Of a stretch of DNA of 64,000 bases, positions 45,592 to 58,469 are shown piece after piece. Location: assembly GCA_037367405.1 (NCBI GenBank), contig JAZKJV010001865.1, positions 1,394,294 to 1,458,293 on the forward strand, written 5' to 3'. Source of the DNA: Ottelia alismoides (taxonomy: Eukaryota > Streptophyta > Magnoliopsida > Alismatales > Hydrocharitaceae). A program made the position numbers and the translations under genes. Under the pieces are notes generated by a model. That model was not told where the DNA came from and did not search any database. It worked only from the letters and a program-made list of their open reading frames with translations. Numbering within the stretch: position 1 is the stretch's first letter; every line of letters begins with the position of its first letter.

Positions 45592-48562
45592 TGATAACCA
45601 GATTTTGCTCATAGTTAATAAAGGTCAGAGTAGGTGTAGAAGAATTGCGAAGATAAAATTCGATTGATCAAGAAAAAAATCCAGTAAAACAGGAGAGAGA
45701 AAGTGAAACTAGATAAATAAAGAAACTTCCCTCCTATTTTATTGTTCACTAATTATTGACCAGGTAAGTGTCCTAGGTCTAACTCCAAGAAAAAGAATAT
45801 CGATAATTCGGTTTTTGACCAAAAGAGGTTATTTTCGTGATTTTTTTATCTTCTTGAAAAAGACAAGAAAAACACTCAAACAGATGCAACTTTAGATAAA
45901 TAAAAAAACAACAGTAACGAGATGAAAATACACGAAAAATACAAAGAAACTTCTCTATGATAGTTGTGTAACTACCCTAGAAAAATCAAAGAGAAATAAT
46001 ATTTAAAATAGGTCCAAATGTATCCTACAGTTCTGGGGTGTAACTGTAAGAAAAGAAATAAAAGTTCTCTGTCAAATGGTCCTTGTTCAGGGACTAAAAT
46101 GTGAAGAAAATGAAATCTAATACATTTAGGTCACTGCATAGCGGCCTAAATTAAATATCTGGAGTCTTCTGGAGTGCGATTAGTGTTCTGTAACTGCACA
46201 GGTTGAAGATGCAATTCTGCTACCGTTTAAGAATCAACGGACATGATAAAATCGCGAGGACTTCTGTGGATAATCCTAGCTGTCCACATGTCAGCCTTCT
46301 GCACGCCATCTGTTCTTCACGGAGTTCTTCCCCCTTCCAGTGCAAGGGGCAGAGATGGCGATTTCTCCGGTCGATCTCCGACATATGGCTGCTTTGCCCG
46401 ACCTCATGCAGGGCAAGAGGGGTGACACCTTCACCCCTCGAGCTCGCTTACGGAGGAAACGATGTCGAGGATGATAGAGATGCTTTTGAGGAGTCAAAGA
46501 AGATCTGCTACGATGACTGGAAGTACTTAGGGTTTCAAACCCTAAGTTCTCTATTGGAATATGCTCGATTAACGAAGAAGATGTTATATGTAGCTCCAAA
46601 TGATAAAGAAGATGCTCCGGTAGTTTGTATAGACCTGTAATTGAATATTTGATGCCCGATTTCTAATGAAATCAGCCAAAGCTTCAAGGTGATTGTAGTT
46701 CAAACACAACTTCCAAACAATAGTGTTTCTGGTGAAAATGGAGGGAAAACGGAGAGAGATTCTTTGCGAGTGGATATGGAATCAAATGACAACAAATATA
46801 TGGGTGATTTATCTATATAATAAAGTGATTAACAAAGATGATTAGGGTATGAAAATCGAGGAAATAAAAGGGGAAAAGGGATGAAAGAAGTCACCTGGGA
46901 AAAAGGAGGAGTATGACCTGCCAGGATGTCACTCGACGGGGTGGTGTTCCTGGAGCTCTACATGGCGATGGTGGTTGTGCTGGAAGGCAATGAAGCCTTG
47001 GAAACCTCCACCGAAGATGCCTATTCCACGCAGGATCGATATAGAGTGTTGTCACCATCGTGGACAGTCGGAGCGGCGCGAGTATTATTGGGGGTCCGGT
47101 CCTGTTGTTCCGGTTAAAGGAGGAGTTAGTTGTGACGAGGCAACTTTGGGAATATCTATAGAGAAATCGATGATGATTTAGGACGGAATCGATGGGTAGT
47201 GTGGATCTTGGATGTTAGATCTAAGGATTCAAGGGTTAGGATTGGATGAAGAGGTTAGGATGAGTGTGGGTAAATGAGGTGAATTTTGGAAAGCTAGAAC
47301 AATCTACAACTGAATGTTCTTGGTGAAGATGAACAACGAGCTGACATGTGTCAGCACCTGATTGGCCAGATGTATTAATTGTATTATAAATTCTGAAATA
47401 AATAGAACATAAGGTTTTTTAAATATGTATAAAAACAAAAAATATAAATAATTAATTTATTGATATTAAGATGTAATTAACTTTTATAAATAATAAATTA
47501 TTTATGAAACATAAACATTATTTTAATAAATAGGTATAAATATTACTTGATTAATATATATTTGATTTTTAACCTAACGAATTAATAAATAATATCGTAT
47601 TTTTATTTTATTATTAATAATAATAAATAGAGTACATGCGAATTTTATGGATTTTAATAAATCAATTTAAATATACTAATAAATACGGGTATAAGTTACA
47701 CAGTTCAATTTTATATATAAAATAGGTTTTTTGATTTATTATAATAATAAATAATGTCAAAAATTGAAATAATTAATAGTTAAAATACATGATCAAGAAA
47801 ATAATTAAAAATTATAAAATTAACAAAACTTTAATTATATGTTATAGATAAAATACAAAGACCAGAAACTCTATTGTTATTAGGTCCCAAAGCTGACTTT
47901 TTTTGAAACGTATTCCGATTTTAGTGAAATCAGCTCCATTAATAAGAGAATATTATTTTACGAACTTTAAAGGTGAGAGAGTGAAATTGGAGTTCGTATG
48001 AGAAATTTATGATGTTCGTAAGTTAAGAATTCGACAATTTATAAGTTGAATTTCTTGGTATATATACAAGATAATATTTTTAACTTATTTTATATTTTTT
48101 ATACATTCTTAGAAATAATTACGAAAAGACTTCGGTGAAAAATATGTTTATATGAATTAATTAAAATCAATGAAGATTTGATATTTATTTGATAAATAAT
48201 GAAGACCATATAGAGTGTAGAATTAATATTTTTTTATTATTTTCTTTCCTTTTCTCCCCCTACTTATTTGTTTGTCCACCAATCCATGCTAACTTGGTCT
48301 CGGAGGTTAGGTTATAAATATATATTTTAGCCATATTTATTTTATAAGTCACTTTGTATATATATACATATTTACAATCTGCCTTTTTGTTTTCATAATT
48401 TTTATTCTTTTATTTATTTACAAGTTTTGGATGCTTAAAAGCAAATTTTTATTCATAAATATGATTTTGATAAAAGATAGAAATTAATGAATATTTACAT
48501 GTATTTGAAAGGGTTTTAAATCGAAATGTAGAAAGAATGTTAATGAATCATGGATTCATCCA
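45592..48562 (-). repeat. G5 3' LTR
   Basis: 2971 bp, parallel to the G2 LTR along its length, so G5 and G2 are one family. The left end is TGATAACCAG at 45592. On the minus strand it starts TGGATGAATCCATGATTCATTA at 48562, after a PPT. It is flanked on the left by ATGAT (45587-45591), the candidate target duplication; the matching copy is not in the window. GC-richer part 46200-47120. ORFs there (for example 46203-46640) are unsupported. Confidence 0.8.
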
Positions 48563-48577
48563 CCCTCTACACTTAAA
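48563..48577 (-). other. G5 polypurine tract
   Basis: Minus strand TTTAAGTGTAGAGGG next to the LTR start, a mutated form of TTAAGTATAGGGGG. Confidence 0.75.
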
Positions 48578-49625
48578 CTTTGCTAGTCCCTTAGCAAACA
48601 CTTGTTTGAAAAATAAAGGAAAAAGAAAGAATGTTAGAATGAATTTGTTTTCCTAAACCAATTCATGAGAACAGATAAAGGACATAGCTCAATCTCGCAT
48701 TAAACAAGCATTTTATTGGAGCCTAAACTAGGATTAGGACTTTAGTCTCAACAGTCCTCAAGTTCCACAAATCTTTATTTAGGTTCACCTCAACAGCCAG
48801 CTCAGATACACTCATTCATTTCGCTAACTCTATCAACCTTGAATTCAATCTGTATTGTGTGTGAATTGTTTTAGCTCTTCCCACTTAAAGAAGCGTAGAA
48901 ACCACCCATCCCAATAATACACTCCCACTGGGCCCTCATCTAGATATTCTTTCCTCGAGGAGGGTGGTATTCCCTTCCAAGGTCAGGTCATGTTGTGTCC
49001 ACAATCGAATAGAGAGAGAAAGTATAATAATGGGAAGAGAACTAGAGTGCAACCTGTGTAGACGCATCGCCTTGTGAAGCCTATCCAGTGTAGCTAAGTC
49101 TCCACTAAGATGTGCAAGCTTTTTAGTGGAAGCTTTGACCATTGTGGTCATATTTGTATTTGGTGTCTTATTATTCGAATTGCCTTTGTAATCTTTCTTG
49201 CACTGCATCAATCTTTTTGTGCCTCGATAGATATAACATCTTTTCGTTCCGTCCATTTTTTGAGGTCTTGGAAAAATTCTGCCAGCATTTCCTTCCCCCA
49301 TTCGAAGCATTATTTCTGCCCCAATCTCTCCCATATTTACACATTCATGCCACTATACAAGGATGAGAATATACTACTAAAATGGAATGCCCTTTGCAAT
49401 CCATGTGCAAGTTGAGGTAAGTGCAAAGTTCATGTGTCCAAAATTGTTTCACTGATGAAGAGTTGAACGGATGACACCAAATGTTCTACTTAGGCACGTT
49501 TAAGTTGACTTCCCAAACATGGTCTCATGGAACCCAATGATTTAATTCAAAGACTTGAAGAGTCTAAATTCCAGTACCTAATATGCTACTTACAATGAAA
49601 GTTAAAGGCCATAATCAAGCCCCAT
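48578..49625 (-). other. G5 3' non-coding region
   Basis: Closely parallel to 15127-16170 of G2. Similarity ends at ..CCCCAT (49625), where a G3-type LTR begins. In G2 the next bases are CCTATAG; this continuation of G5 is not found elsewhere in the window. ORF 48936-49334 (132 codons, minus) covers the place of the smaller minus-strand ORFs 15484-15690 and 15653-15886 in G2, but it is broken there. Confidence 0.7.
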
Positions 49626-52600
49626 CGATGAATCTCAGTTTTATCACTCTAAAACTAATTAATTAAGCTCAGATCCCTAAAAATCATTGTCATTTCTTCA
49701 TTTATTCTGCATAATTAGCATTCATGCATGTTTTTATAAAAAATACATTTTATTACTTTCTTTCGCACAAAATAAGAAGCCAAAAATCCTAGCGATAATA
49801 GACCTATAAATAACCTAACTTCCCTGATTTTTAAGTAATTCATGCTAACTCCAAATAACCCAAAACATCCTCTACTGTGTACATATCACTAACAAGAATA
49901 AATGAAAAATACAAAAAAAATCTTTAACCCCAATAAGTGGACAAAAAATCCAAACCCTAGTTATAGGATTTCCAGACCAAAACCTTCATATCTTCCTTAT
50001 CCAGTGTCTGATTTGATCCTACTTACTTTTGAACTAATGTACATTCAATTACCTTCAAAACAAGACCAAATTCAAGTGTATCGGAGCTCATATGTGAATG
50101 TTGGGTTTTGGACCTCTTTTGTACATTTTGTATTTTAGCAATATTTGACCTATTATTTTATGTACATAATTGACTCATTTTATTTTATTTCTTTTTCATT
50201 TGCCTTCTTTAATGAATGTTTTATTAAAATGCGGAAAAATCCAAATCCATACTAAGCTTGAAATCAAAGAAACTAACTGAGTCTAAGTCTTCACTAACTG
50301 TCTGTACAAAATTGGTCTTTTTTTGTTTTAATTTTTTTCAACTTTTTCTTAATTAAAAAATCCAAAAAATAGATTAATGTCTAAATATTTATCTTTGATT
50401 TTATCATATTTTTCCGTATTTTTTTCTATTTTAAAAATGACCAATAAAAATATAAAAACCCAAAAATCAAGGTATCTATGTATATGGGATATCCCAAAAA
50501 TATCACTTTATGCGATTGATCGATTTTGGTTTCAATGAAAGTTTTATATCTCATCGAGACGAGCAAATTTCATGAAGAAACTTTTTAGATCCGATGTTAT
50601 TTACTATTTTTTACATATTTATTAAGGTATTTATTTTCTGATTTTTGTGGGGCAGACACGTGACACCTCTTGGAGACGCCACGTGTCACCCATTTTTGGG
50701 GTTTTTATTCTCATTTTTATAAAAAAAATTTACAAAAACCACCGCACATGCAGCGCCCGTACTGACCACACATGCGCACTGCACGTGCTCCTCCTAGGCT
50801 CCCCACAAGTCGCTACGTGGCAAGACCAAGGTCGTCCGATCTCGGCCTACTGGACGGCCCCTGGACCGTCACCTCCCTCCGTCCATTTTTCCCAATTCGC
50901 AGCAGACAGCACCCCCAAATATCCTCCGCCGTCCGTGAATCCCGTCCATCGCCGCTTCCCCAAATTCCTCCATCATTCTCTGCCATAGATTTCACTGCGC
51001 CGCGCTTCTCCGTGATCTCCTCCGCCGCTACATATCTCATCCCCGCAAATCGAATCCCATCCGATCCAACGCATCTCGTCTGCTTCGTCGAATTCCAATC
51101 ATATCTCGTCAAGATCCCCGACGACCCCATTCCATCTCCGACCTAACTTCGAGCCCTATTTACTTAATCTTCGTCACAAATCTTGCGCAATCGCTGTCTC
51201 CGATCCCACGGATCTTGCCGTGCTGCCCTGACATCATATCGTCGATCACCTTCCCTTCCAAATGTCCATCAAATCTTCTTGAATCTCGGCCGACGACGCC
51301 CTCCGATCCCATCATATCCCTCAAAATCGCCATCAAAACCCCTTCAATCTCTTTCCATCTCTAGCGTCCCCCCATCTTCCTATAAATCGAATGACGCCTC
51401 CGACCTTCGCCTTTGCTGCCAATTTCCCTAAGCTTCAAGGTCCTCGCCGGTGGTAACAGCCCGACGAATCTATAAACGGTGGTGACATCCAAGGTCTCTC
51501 AACCTTGCTGCATCACGGTGTTCCCCTGTCGTTAATGCTTTGCTCCGTCTTGCCGGAGAGCCTACGCTACCATCGACGACCACCGTCCACTATGTTCGCA
51601 TCCACGACACATCTTACATCCATCTTCATCAACATCTCCTTCAGGACTTCCTTGACTCCAGACGCACGTCTCCACCTCGCCGTGAAGCACCATCGCACCC
51701 CGATCCTTCCACCTCCATCCAAGCATTCCCAACTCCGGCAGTACCTTCTGCCTCTTCGCCAGGTGCCCCACCATCGATGCCCCTCCGCAGGCTATACACC
51801 ATAGACACCCCTCCACCGGCTATACACCATTGACTTAACATCATCGCCAACGACACTTCCAACTTCCTTCGGCCATCACCGACTCAGCAGCACCGATGTC
51901 ATTCTCCGCCGCATTTCGTATCGCCGACCAGCCGCTTCACCAACATCCACCCGCCGGAGCCATCACCAGGAACCTGAACATCCTCCCGCCGCTCATTTCT
52001 CCGTCACGCCAGGCGGGCACGAAGCCCGTGACCCCCACGTACATGCCTCCCACGTACGTTGGGGGAACTTTGCATCGCAGTCCTTGGAAATTCCATGATC
52101 TACAAGCTACCCAAGTGTCACGTGTTGCGCACGTGACTACTAGGAAAATTGCAAAGAAGCCCCCGGTGTTCATCTCATTGCGAAGAAGACTCCCATCCAG
52201 AGGTCACATGCTACGCATGTGACCATCTGGTAATTTTGCAGAGCAGCCCCCACTTATTGGTATTTACATCCCTTCTACTGCATTTTCATATTTATTTAAT
52301 ATTACATAAATACCCTTGTATTCCTCTATCTTTTTGAACTGCTATATTGCATTATTTTATTTATCAAAAATATGCATTTTGTTCTACAACTAATTCTCTA
52401 AATCTTGCATATGTTTGATATTTTTGTGATTAGTAATTAATTAATAATTAATTGTTTTGTGGAAATTTGCATACTTTGCCCATTTTGAGCTCTGAAATTC
52501 ATAATTGATTAACCGTTTTTGTACAAATTGCCGAAAAATCACGGATCGTAGATTTAGTTGTGCTTAACATTGTGCTAAAAATTAATGGCATTTGCATGCA

Positions 52601-53108
52601 TGGTTTGCCTTGTAAAAATCCTTTTGCATATTTTGATCTTTAATTTTTAATAGGTATTAATCTGATATTTTTGAGGTTAATATTTTTCTGAGATTCATCA
52701 CCTAGGGATATATCTTGGATAATTTTATCTCTTGAAAAGAATTAGGTTTAGTATTTATTATAAATAATAATTGAATATCACTTTGTCTGCATTCAAAAAT
52801 TCATAAAAAAATTCATCTTGCATTCAAAAATTCCAAAAAAATAAAGTGTATTCATTTCATCGTAATTGTCATCTTTCCCAAGTTTCACATTTTTCGGACA
52901 TCGTGTAATTGATAATCATTTCTAGTCCTTAAAATTGGCCTATTTTGCATTTTGCATCTCAAATTGCATTAAAAATTAGAAAAAATTAGACTACCTCGAA
53001 AACCGTGCACGAACTTTGATAGACAATATTCTAGTTTGTTCCTTTGCCTCCTTGTGTTCGACCTTGGGACTTGCCCAAGTAAAATAAACATAAAACCACA
53101 TTGATTAA
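49626..53108 (+). repeat. G6: third LTR of the G3 family
   Basis: Starts CGATGAATCTCAG (first T mutated to C) and follows the G3 LTR order: the AATAAATGAAAAAT.C block, AAACCCTA.TTA, a palindrome with ACGTG core (50655-50662/50680-50687), a GC-rich island (50740-52230), hairpins (52117-52137, 52197-52230), CGTGCACGAACTTTGATAGA, and finally CATAAAACCACATTGATTAA. The last ~118 bp expected by comparison with 32011-32128 are missing because K2 starts at 53109. It has no PPT before it, so it is a 5' or a solo LTR, inserted in G5; candidate duplication CCCAT on the left. Confidence 0.8.
52117..52230. repeat. Two strong hairpins in G6 LTR
   Basis: First, GTCACGTG (52117-52124), loop TTGCG, CACGTGAC (52130-52137). 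Second, CCAGA GGTCACATGC (52197-52211), loop TAC, GCATGTGACC, one unpaired A, TCTGG (52215-52230). Each is followed within a few bases by a segment like GGAAAATTGCAAAG.AGCCCC. Weaker equivalents lie in the G3 LTRs. Confidence 0.8.
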
Positions 53109-53423
53109 TGTTGGAGCAATCGTGTATGTGTGCCTATTGTGTTGTAGCAGGGTAAATGGATCCTGGAGAGTTCCATTTACCCCATCCAGTGTTTAGTCCC
53201 ACATCGTCTAGTGGTGGGACTTGGAGGCTCTGGAGAAGCTATATAAGGAGCCCCAGACCTCATGTACTCATTGAGAAAAAGGAATAAAGTATCCGCCCCT
53301 TTGAGGGCTTCTCCCGTGGTTTCAACACGCTCCTCACAAAGTAGGGTTCCACGTAAAATCCCACTGTTTTCTTCTTGTTATTTATCTTTTCCATGTTACG
53401 CTTCTGCTTATGATTTTCTTACA
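53109..53423 (+). repeat. K2: short copia-type 5' LTR
   Basis: 315 bp, TGTTGGAGCA...TTTTCTTACA, followed directly by a PBS for initiator tRNA-Met, so it is the 5' LTR of a plus-strand element. TATATAA at 53240-53246 is the likely TATA box. Two perfect stems precede it: GGGTAAATGG/CCATTTACCC (53150-53159/53173-53182) and AGTCCCAC/GTGGGACT (53195-53202/53214-53221). Left flank ATTAA (53104-53108) is the candidate target duplication. It sits in the G6 LTR. No second copy of this LTR is present in the window. Confidence 0.85.
53240..53246 (+). promoter_or_regulatory. TATA box of K2 LTR
   Basis: TATATAA about 130 bp before the LTR end, in a CTATATAAGG context typical of copia LTR promoters. This is the only promoter element in the window that I would call with some confidence. 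Confidence 0.6.
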
Positions 53424-53435
53424 TGGTATCAGAGC
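53424..53435 (+). other. K2 primer-binding site
   Basis: TGGTATCAGAGC, the standard plant copia PBS complementary to the 3' end of initiator tRNA-Met, immediately after the LTR. Unmutated. Confidence 0.9.
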
Positions 53436-54954
53436 GGGTCGATCTTTGGGGATTTTATCAGGTTTATTTGTGTTCGAGTTTCGAATTCAATTCTATGAAT
53501 ATTGTTGAAGGCCTATGTTTGTTCTTGAAACATTTCTTGAAGATTATTGTATACGGATTCCTGTTCTAGGGTTTTCTGAAACCCTAGAAGCATTCCTGAT
53601 CTACTTTGAGCAACATCTGCGCTGCCAGGCTTCCAGAGATACTAACAGCGCAAGGATTCTAGCAGAGTCCTTCCCTTTTGAAGCCGTGCTCCTTCTCCTT
53701 CACAGATGTTCAAATGCCGCACTCCTCCTAGGGTTCCAGATCTCCAGGGCGATAAGCCCCAAATGCCGCGGTACAGTTCCGGGCAGCATGAGCCCTCCAA
53801 CCATGCATCTTTGATGAAGGCAGTTCCTTTCGCGCATCTCTAGGTCCACGCGCATGCACCTCCAGCACCCCTTTTCTCTCATCCTGAACGACATCCAGGG
53901 CGGCGCTTCTCCAGGGCGATCTCGCCTTCACCACCTCCAAGCAGAACCCCCCATCCGCGTGCGTGGGCTCTAGGCGATTCCTCCGCATCTTGCAACTACA
54001 GGCGCTCCCTCTAGAAGCCTCTAAGTCCATACGAGTATCTGATCGTGTGCGCTCTTCCCTCCCAACATTGCCGGTGCCTTCTTCTCCAGACTCCCAATGC
54101 GATCCAGGCGATCCTGGAGAGATCGCGTTGTTCTCTTCGATATCGTGCGCCTTGTTCTCTATGCGGTGCCGCCCCTCCTGTGTTCCTCCAAAGGGCGGCG
54201 CGGCCTCCTGCGCTCCTCCCCGACTTCCGGTTGGATCATGCCAGATCTCCTCCTTGCGTCGAGCCCCATCGCTCCTGGATCGTGCATCTCCCATGAGGCG
54301 GCACGCGGGGGGGTATTTTGTGGGCGAAGAAAGGGTTCCCATGTTGGGAACCCTAATTATGTTACGGGAAAAGAAAAAAATTCGGCTGCATTTTCGGCCT
54401 GGGCCCATGAAGTCAAAAAAATGCTAATTTTGTATGACCTAGGGGGGGCTGCAAACATTAAAAAAAAGGAGAAGAATATTGGGCCCAAAGGTGGGCCGAG
54501 AGTTCGTGAAAAAAAAGGAGAAAGGAGAAATGTTAGAGATAGGGGGAGGCCCAGATCTTTTTTAAAAAAAGAAAAAGAAAAAAGGCACGTACAAGAAAAG
54601 AGTCGTACTCAAGTTAAAAAAAATCTTTTGAGAAAGCCGTAAAAAATGCAACGGCAAAAAAGGAAAAAAATGTGACGGCCTTATAAAAAAAATTGAAAAG
54701 CCGCAAGAAATGTTTCCAGGATATTCATGTTGTATTTACCCCCTATTTATCTTATCTTCTCCCAACATGGTCGAAGTCCATATTTTCCTACAAGTATGGG
54801 AGATAATGGGAGTATGGTGTAGAGTCACAGGTCTTGTTGCAGATTCATATGTCAGATCCAGACCAATCCAGATTTCCAGACTCTATGATTGTTCAGACTT
54901 GATGATTGATTCCGAGTCCAGTTTCAGACACGCACGAATGTGCAGTCAATTTCA
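53436..54954 (+). mobile_element. K2 interior, no recognisable gag
   Basis: First 150 bp AT-rich leader, then a GC-rich part (53580-54340), then A-rich sequence (54360-54720). ORFs overlap on both strands in the GC-rich part, including the longest in the window (53728-54408 minus, 226 codons) and 53963-54427 and 54097-54642 plus. They are Arg/Pro/Ser-rich and match no copia gag or other domain I know. CCAGG-type motifs recur (CTCCAGGGCGAT twice, ATCCAGGCGAT). It may be a long leader, captured host sequence, or a non-autonomous interior. The right part up to the K3 LTR is unassigned, and the boundary at 54954 is approximate. Confidence 0.4.
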
Positions 54955-57141
54955 GATGAGCATAACGACGATGCTGCAGCAATGGCGACTCTCTCTAGGT
55001 CTCCTGGTGGACGACCCTAAGAGAGAGAGGGAGAGAGCATTTGGAGTGTAGAGAGAAAGAGGAAGAGAGCACATGTTGTTGTCATAAACGTGTCACTCGA
55101 AGAGCAAGGGGTGCCTCTTCTTGTATAGGATTTTTGGAGTCCATGGATCTCAATCCATGGACAACACACAGCCAATGGATGAGATTGATTAGTGTTTCTT
55201 TCAATGACCATGATGTTGTTGTAAAAAAACAACAACCGATTTAATTTAAATCAATATATATTGATAAATCAATATAAATCAATTCAAAATTAAATCACTT
55301 TGAAGTCTTGGAGATAATGAGGCGATTGACCATATCCCCTAAAAAGGGGGACGACTACTCCTTTGAGATAGAACAGGTCTATCTCCTCAAAATCTCATGA
55401 GATCTCATTATCTCATGAGATCTCCAAGATTTACAAAAACATTTGTTGTAAATTAGTTCACAAAAATAATTCATAATTATCTTCTGAACATTTCAATCAT
55501 GCCATTGGAAAAATGTGAATCACAATCACATCCCAAAACAAAATGTAAATTATATTTTCAATTACTCAACCGATGTTAATCCACTTCACATTAATAATTA
55601 ATTAACAAATATAAATCACAATATGCTCTATTTACTATATTATAAATCACATTTATAATATACCTGAATTATATGGATAATGCTATCCACATTATTCTTT
55701 ACCATGATAATTGAATCACATTTAATCATCTTGGATCTCAATTCCCACGTGCCCAATTAATATGAATCACATTCACATTATTCACATCTTCGATAATTAA
55801 ATTACTTTTAATTAACTTAGTTAACTCGTGAATCAAATTCATATTATTCATGATAATTAAATCACATTTAATTATCAATTTTTCTCAATGCTCGGATAAA
55901 TATATCAACAATGAAATTATCCATGAACTCTTTCAAAGATAATGCGCTTTTTCTGCGGATACTTGGAGATAAGGAAAAGGCGATTGTATTGTTGCACGTA
56001 TAGTGACTTGGATATTGACATCACATCTCAAATCCAGATCTTGCAGACCTCCCATAGATACTTGATTAAATCAAGATCGCAAATATATTCTTCTCATTCC
56101 ATCTGATCACATTTATATCAAAGACCAACATTTGGACTAAGTTCAGATTACTTCTCTATGAGAGGAGTCACTAAAATCCAGACATGTTTCTTCACTCCCT
56201 CGGAATGGATGCGTCATAGTTATACAATCGTTATGATCATATCACCTTCAGACATTCCTAATACATGTACATCCTACTTACTGGAAGACTTACATTAAAC
56301 CCAAAGTATAAGATCTACTTCATAGTTTTTATCATAAAGTTTCTCATTTGACTATTGGGAGTTGGTATCAATCATATACTTTCTAAAAGCATATATCATA
56401 CCCAGGTGTTGATCATATACTTTACAAAAGCATATATCAAACCTACAATTTCAGTCAAGATTCCAAAGGGAGATGACCATGTACGAAATTTGATCTTCCC
56501 AATATCTCATGAGTGAGCTCATGTCTTCCGGTTCAGCAATGAACCTGTACGATCCTATTGAGAGATCGCATTACTCAAATTCCCTTACATGCACAACAGC
56601 GTGCCGGTGTATAGACCTTGATTAGATCATCAACCTATTGGTCTGCCAAATGTAAAAACTCAGACATATATTAATACATCTATCACCGGTCAGAGGATGC
56701 ATGCCTATATCATGACAGCATATGACATAGGACTTTGGTTATCTTGATCTCGTTAAGTCAACTCATTTGACATAACTAATTTGACACCTCTGAATTTCTA
56801 TTCCCATATAGAGGACCTGAATCAAGAGGTTGGTCAGATATCAGCCAAGTGAGAAAGGATTGCCATCTCTTACTCAGGCTGGAGGTACTCTCTTAACGAT
56901 CATTTGACAGTACTTGATGAGTCCTCGATCTAACTCTTTTGATATTCATCCGAGCACCAGCCTCTATGATTCAATAATTGAATTAACAACTGTATGATCA
57001 TTAAGATGGCCATGGTACATAATCCTAATTGTACTAAGGGACCTATTATGCAAATTAGTTATTCTTCATTTCAGATCAAGGAATGATATTTACAATAACA
57101 TTTTTTGCATAATGGCTCGTCGTGGGCTCGCATGTCCAACA
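54955..57141 (-). repeat. K3: LTR of the K1 copia family, incomplete
   Basis: Parallel to 1445-3821, from CATAACGACGA.GCTGC.GCAATGG on the left to the LTR start TGTTGGACATGC (minus) at 57141. The part corresponding to 1023-1444 is missing or unrecognisable. No PPT follows on the right; instead gypsy gag begins. It is therefore a solo or 5' LTR, or a truncated copy. Lacks the 153-bp duplication of the K1 LTR. Confidence 0.75.
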
Positions 57142-58469
57142 AGCACCCTCTCCTTCCATCTCCTCAAAGATTTGCCCGACGCCATCCTCGTCCTTGTTGA
57201 CTTGTTCTGATTCTACATATTGATCATTTTGAACAAAAATCAAACTTTTTGGTGGAATATTCACATTATGTAGAATGAGCCTCCACACATGGTATCCACA
57301 AGCTTTTGGCTCTAAATTCTATTTCCATCGAAGAAGTGACGAACAAGGTTGGTCCTATGAATGTCATGATGGGGACATTTCTCTTGTAATTCCATAAATC
57401 TCTCCCAAGCCTCGTGAATAGATCCAAGGGTGGCTTGGGTGAATTTGGTGATGCCGGCACACATCTGGTTAAGTTGCCCAATGGAGAAGTACTTATGTAG
57501 AAAGACGAACTTAAGTTCTTCCCATGTCATGATGACCTTCCCCAAGTGATTGGCAATTATGGGCCTTATCCTGGAGATTGAATGTGAATGCCATCATGTT
57601 GACTACTACTAACGGTATGTTAGGGTAGTGTGTTATACAATAGATGCGCTGAACTATTGCAGGAGTATATATGGTTCTCAATTTTCCTTTCTGTGGAAGA
57701 TAGGTAGGAACACCAAGAGTTGAGGCTTCAACTCAAAATATGTGTGGATCGATGGGATCTGGATCCACTCGGTGACTAGACCAGCTCCAGGGTTGTATGT
57801 CTTTTTAATAGTTGGCTTGGGCTGCTCTTCTCTAGGCTCGTTTTCTGGGCGTGCACGACCTCTAACTATTCTTCCTTCTTCTTTTCCTCCTCCTCCTCCT
57901 GGGTTTTCTCTTCCTCTCCTCAAGTCATTGAGCATGTCCTCGAAGGAGACATGGGCCTATGCTTGGTCGGTGAACTGCTTCTCTATCGCTTGAATGGATG
58001 TAAGAAGCTACGCATTCACAACGTTCTTATCTAGCTGGACCTGCTCTAATTGTGGCTACATTGGGTGTTCTGGTCCCTTCCCTTTTTCTCCTGGAGCCGT
58101 ATCTATTTCTGATTATGAATCCGAAAGTATCTCTGGCTCCAGATCAGGCTCGTGTTTTGCACATGGAATAATGCCCCGATCAATCTATATTGAAGCACCA
58201 GATGTAGAGAATTGTTCAATGTTAAGGTCAACACAGAATTTCATTAAGAATGGCGAGGTGTAAGGAGTGAAATAAATGGTCATCCAAAATGGGTAGAGTT
58301 CGGAATGAGAGTGTTCATCGATTACTAAAGAGGGCGGGGAGTCTGAAGATTGGTTCATGGAGTCCAAAATGGGTTCTAAGGAATGACCCTGAATTATTGG
58401 AGAAGACGATCACATGGAATCAATGTAGGTGTTGGTGGAGTCCCAACTAGGCCATCTGCCTTTCGCCAT
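57142..58469 (-). pseudogene. G7 gag, N-terminal and central part
   Basis: Starts at ATG 58467-58469 (MAKGRWPSWDSTNTYIDSM). Pieces in order: a Ser/Pro-rich N-terminus, SIQAIEKQFTDQ and FEDMLNDLRRGRENPGGGGG, and a basic/Glu-rich linker. Then come KPTIKKTYNPGAGLVTEWIQ, HTYFELKPQLLVFLPIF (gag hallmark), VIMTWEELKFVFLHKYF, HEAWERFMELQEKCP and IFEEMEGEG. It then stops at 57142 against the K3 LTR. Several stops and shifts. It is the counterpart of G4 gag. The rest of G7 (pol, 3' LTR) is not seen left of K3. Confidence 0.8.

Noticed and set aside
53728..54408. 226-codon minus-strand ORF, longest in the window, as a host gene
   Set aside because: Lies in a GC-rich block where overlapping frames are open on both strands, has no recognisable domain, and sits between retroelement LTRs. 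Kept only as a curiosity under K2.
53109..57141. K2 and K3 as the two LTRs of one copia element
   Set aside because: They differ in sequence, length and orientation. K2 is plus with a 315-bp LTR; K3 is minus and related to the 2.8-kb K1 LTR.
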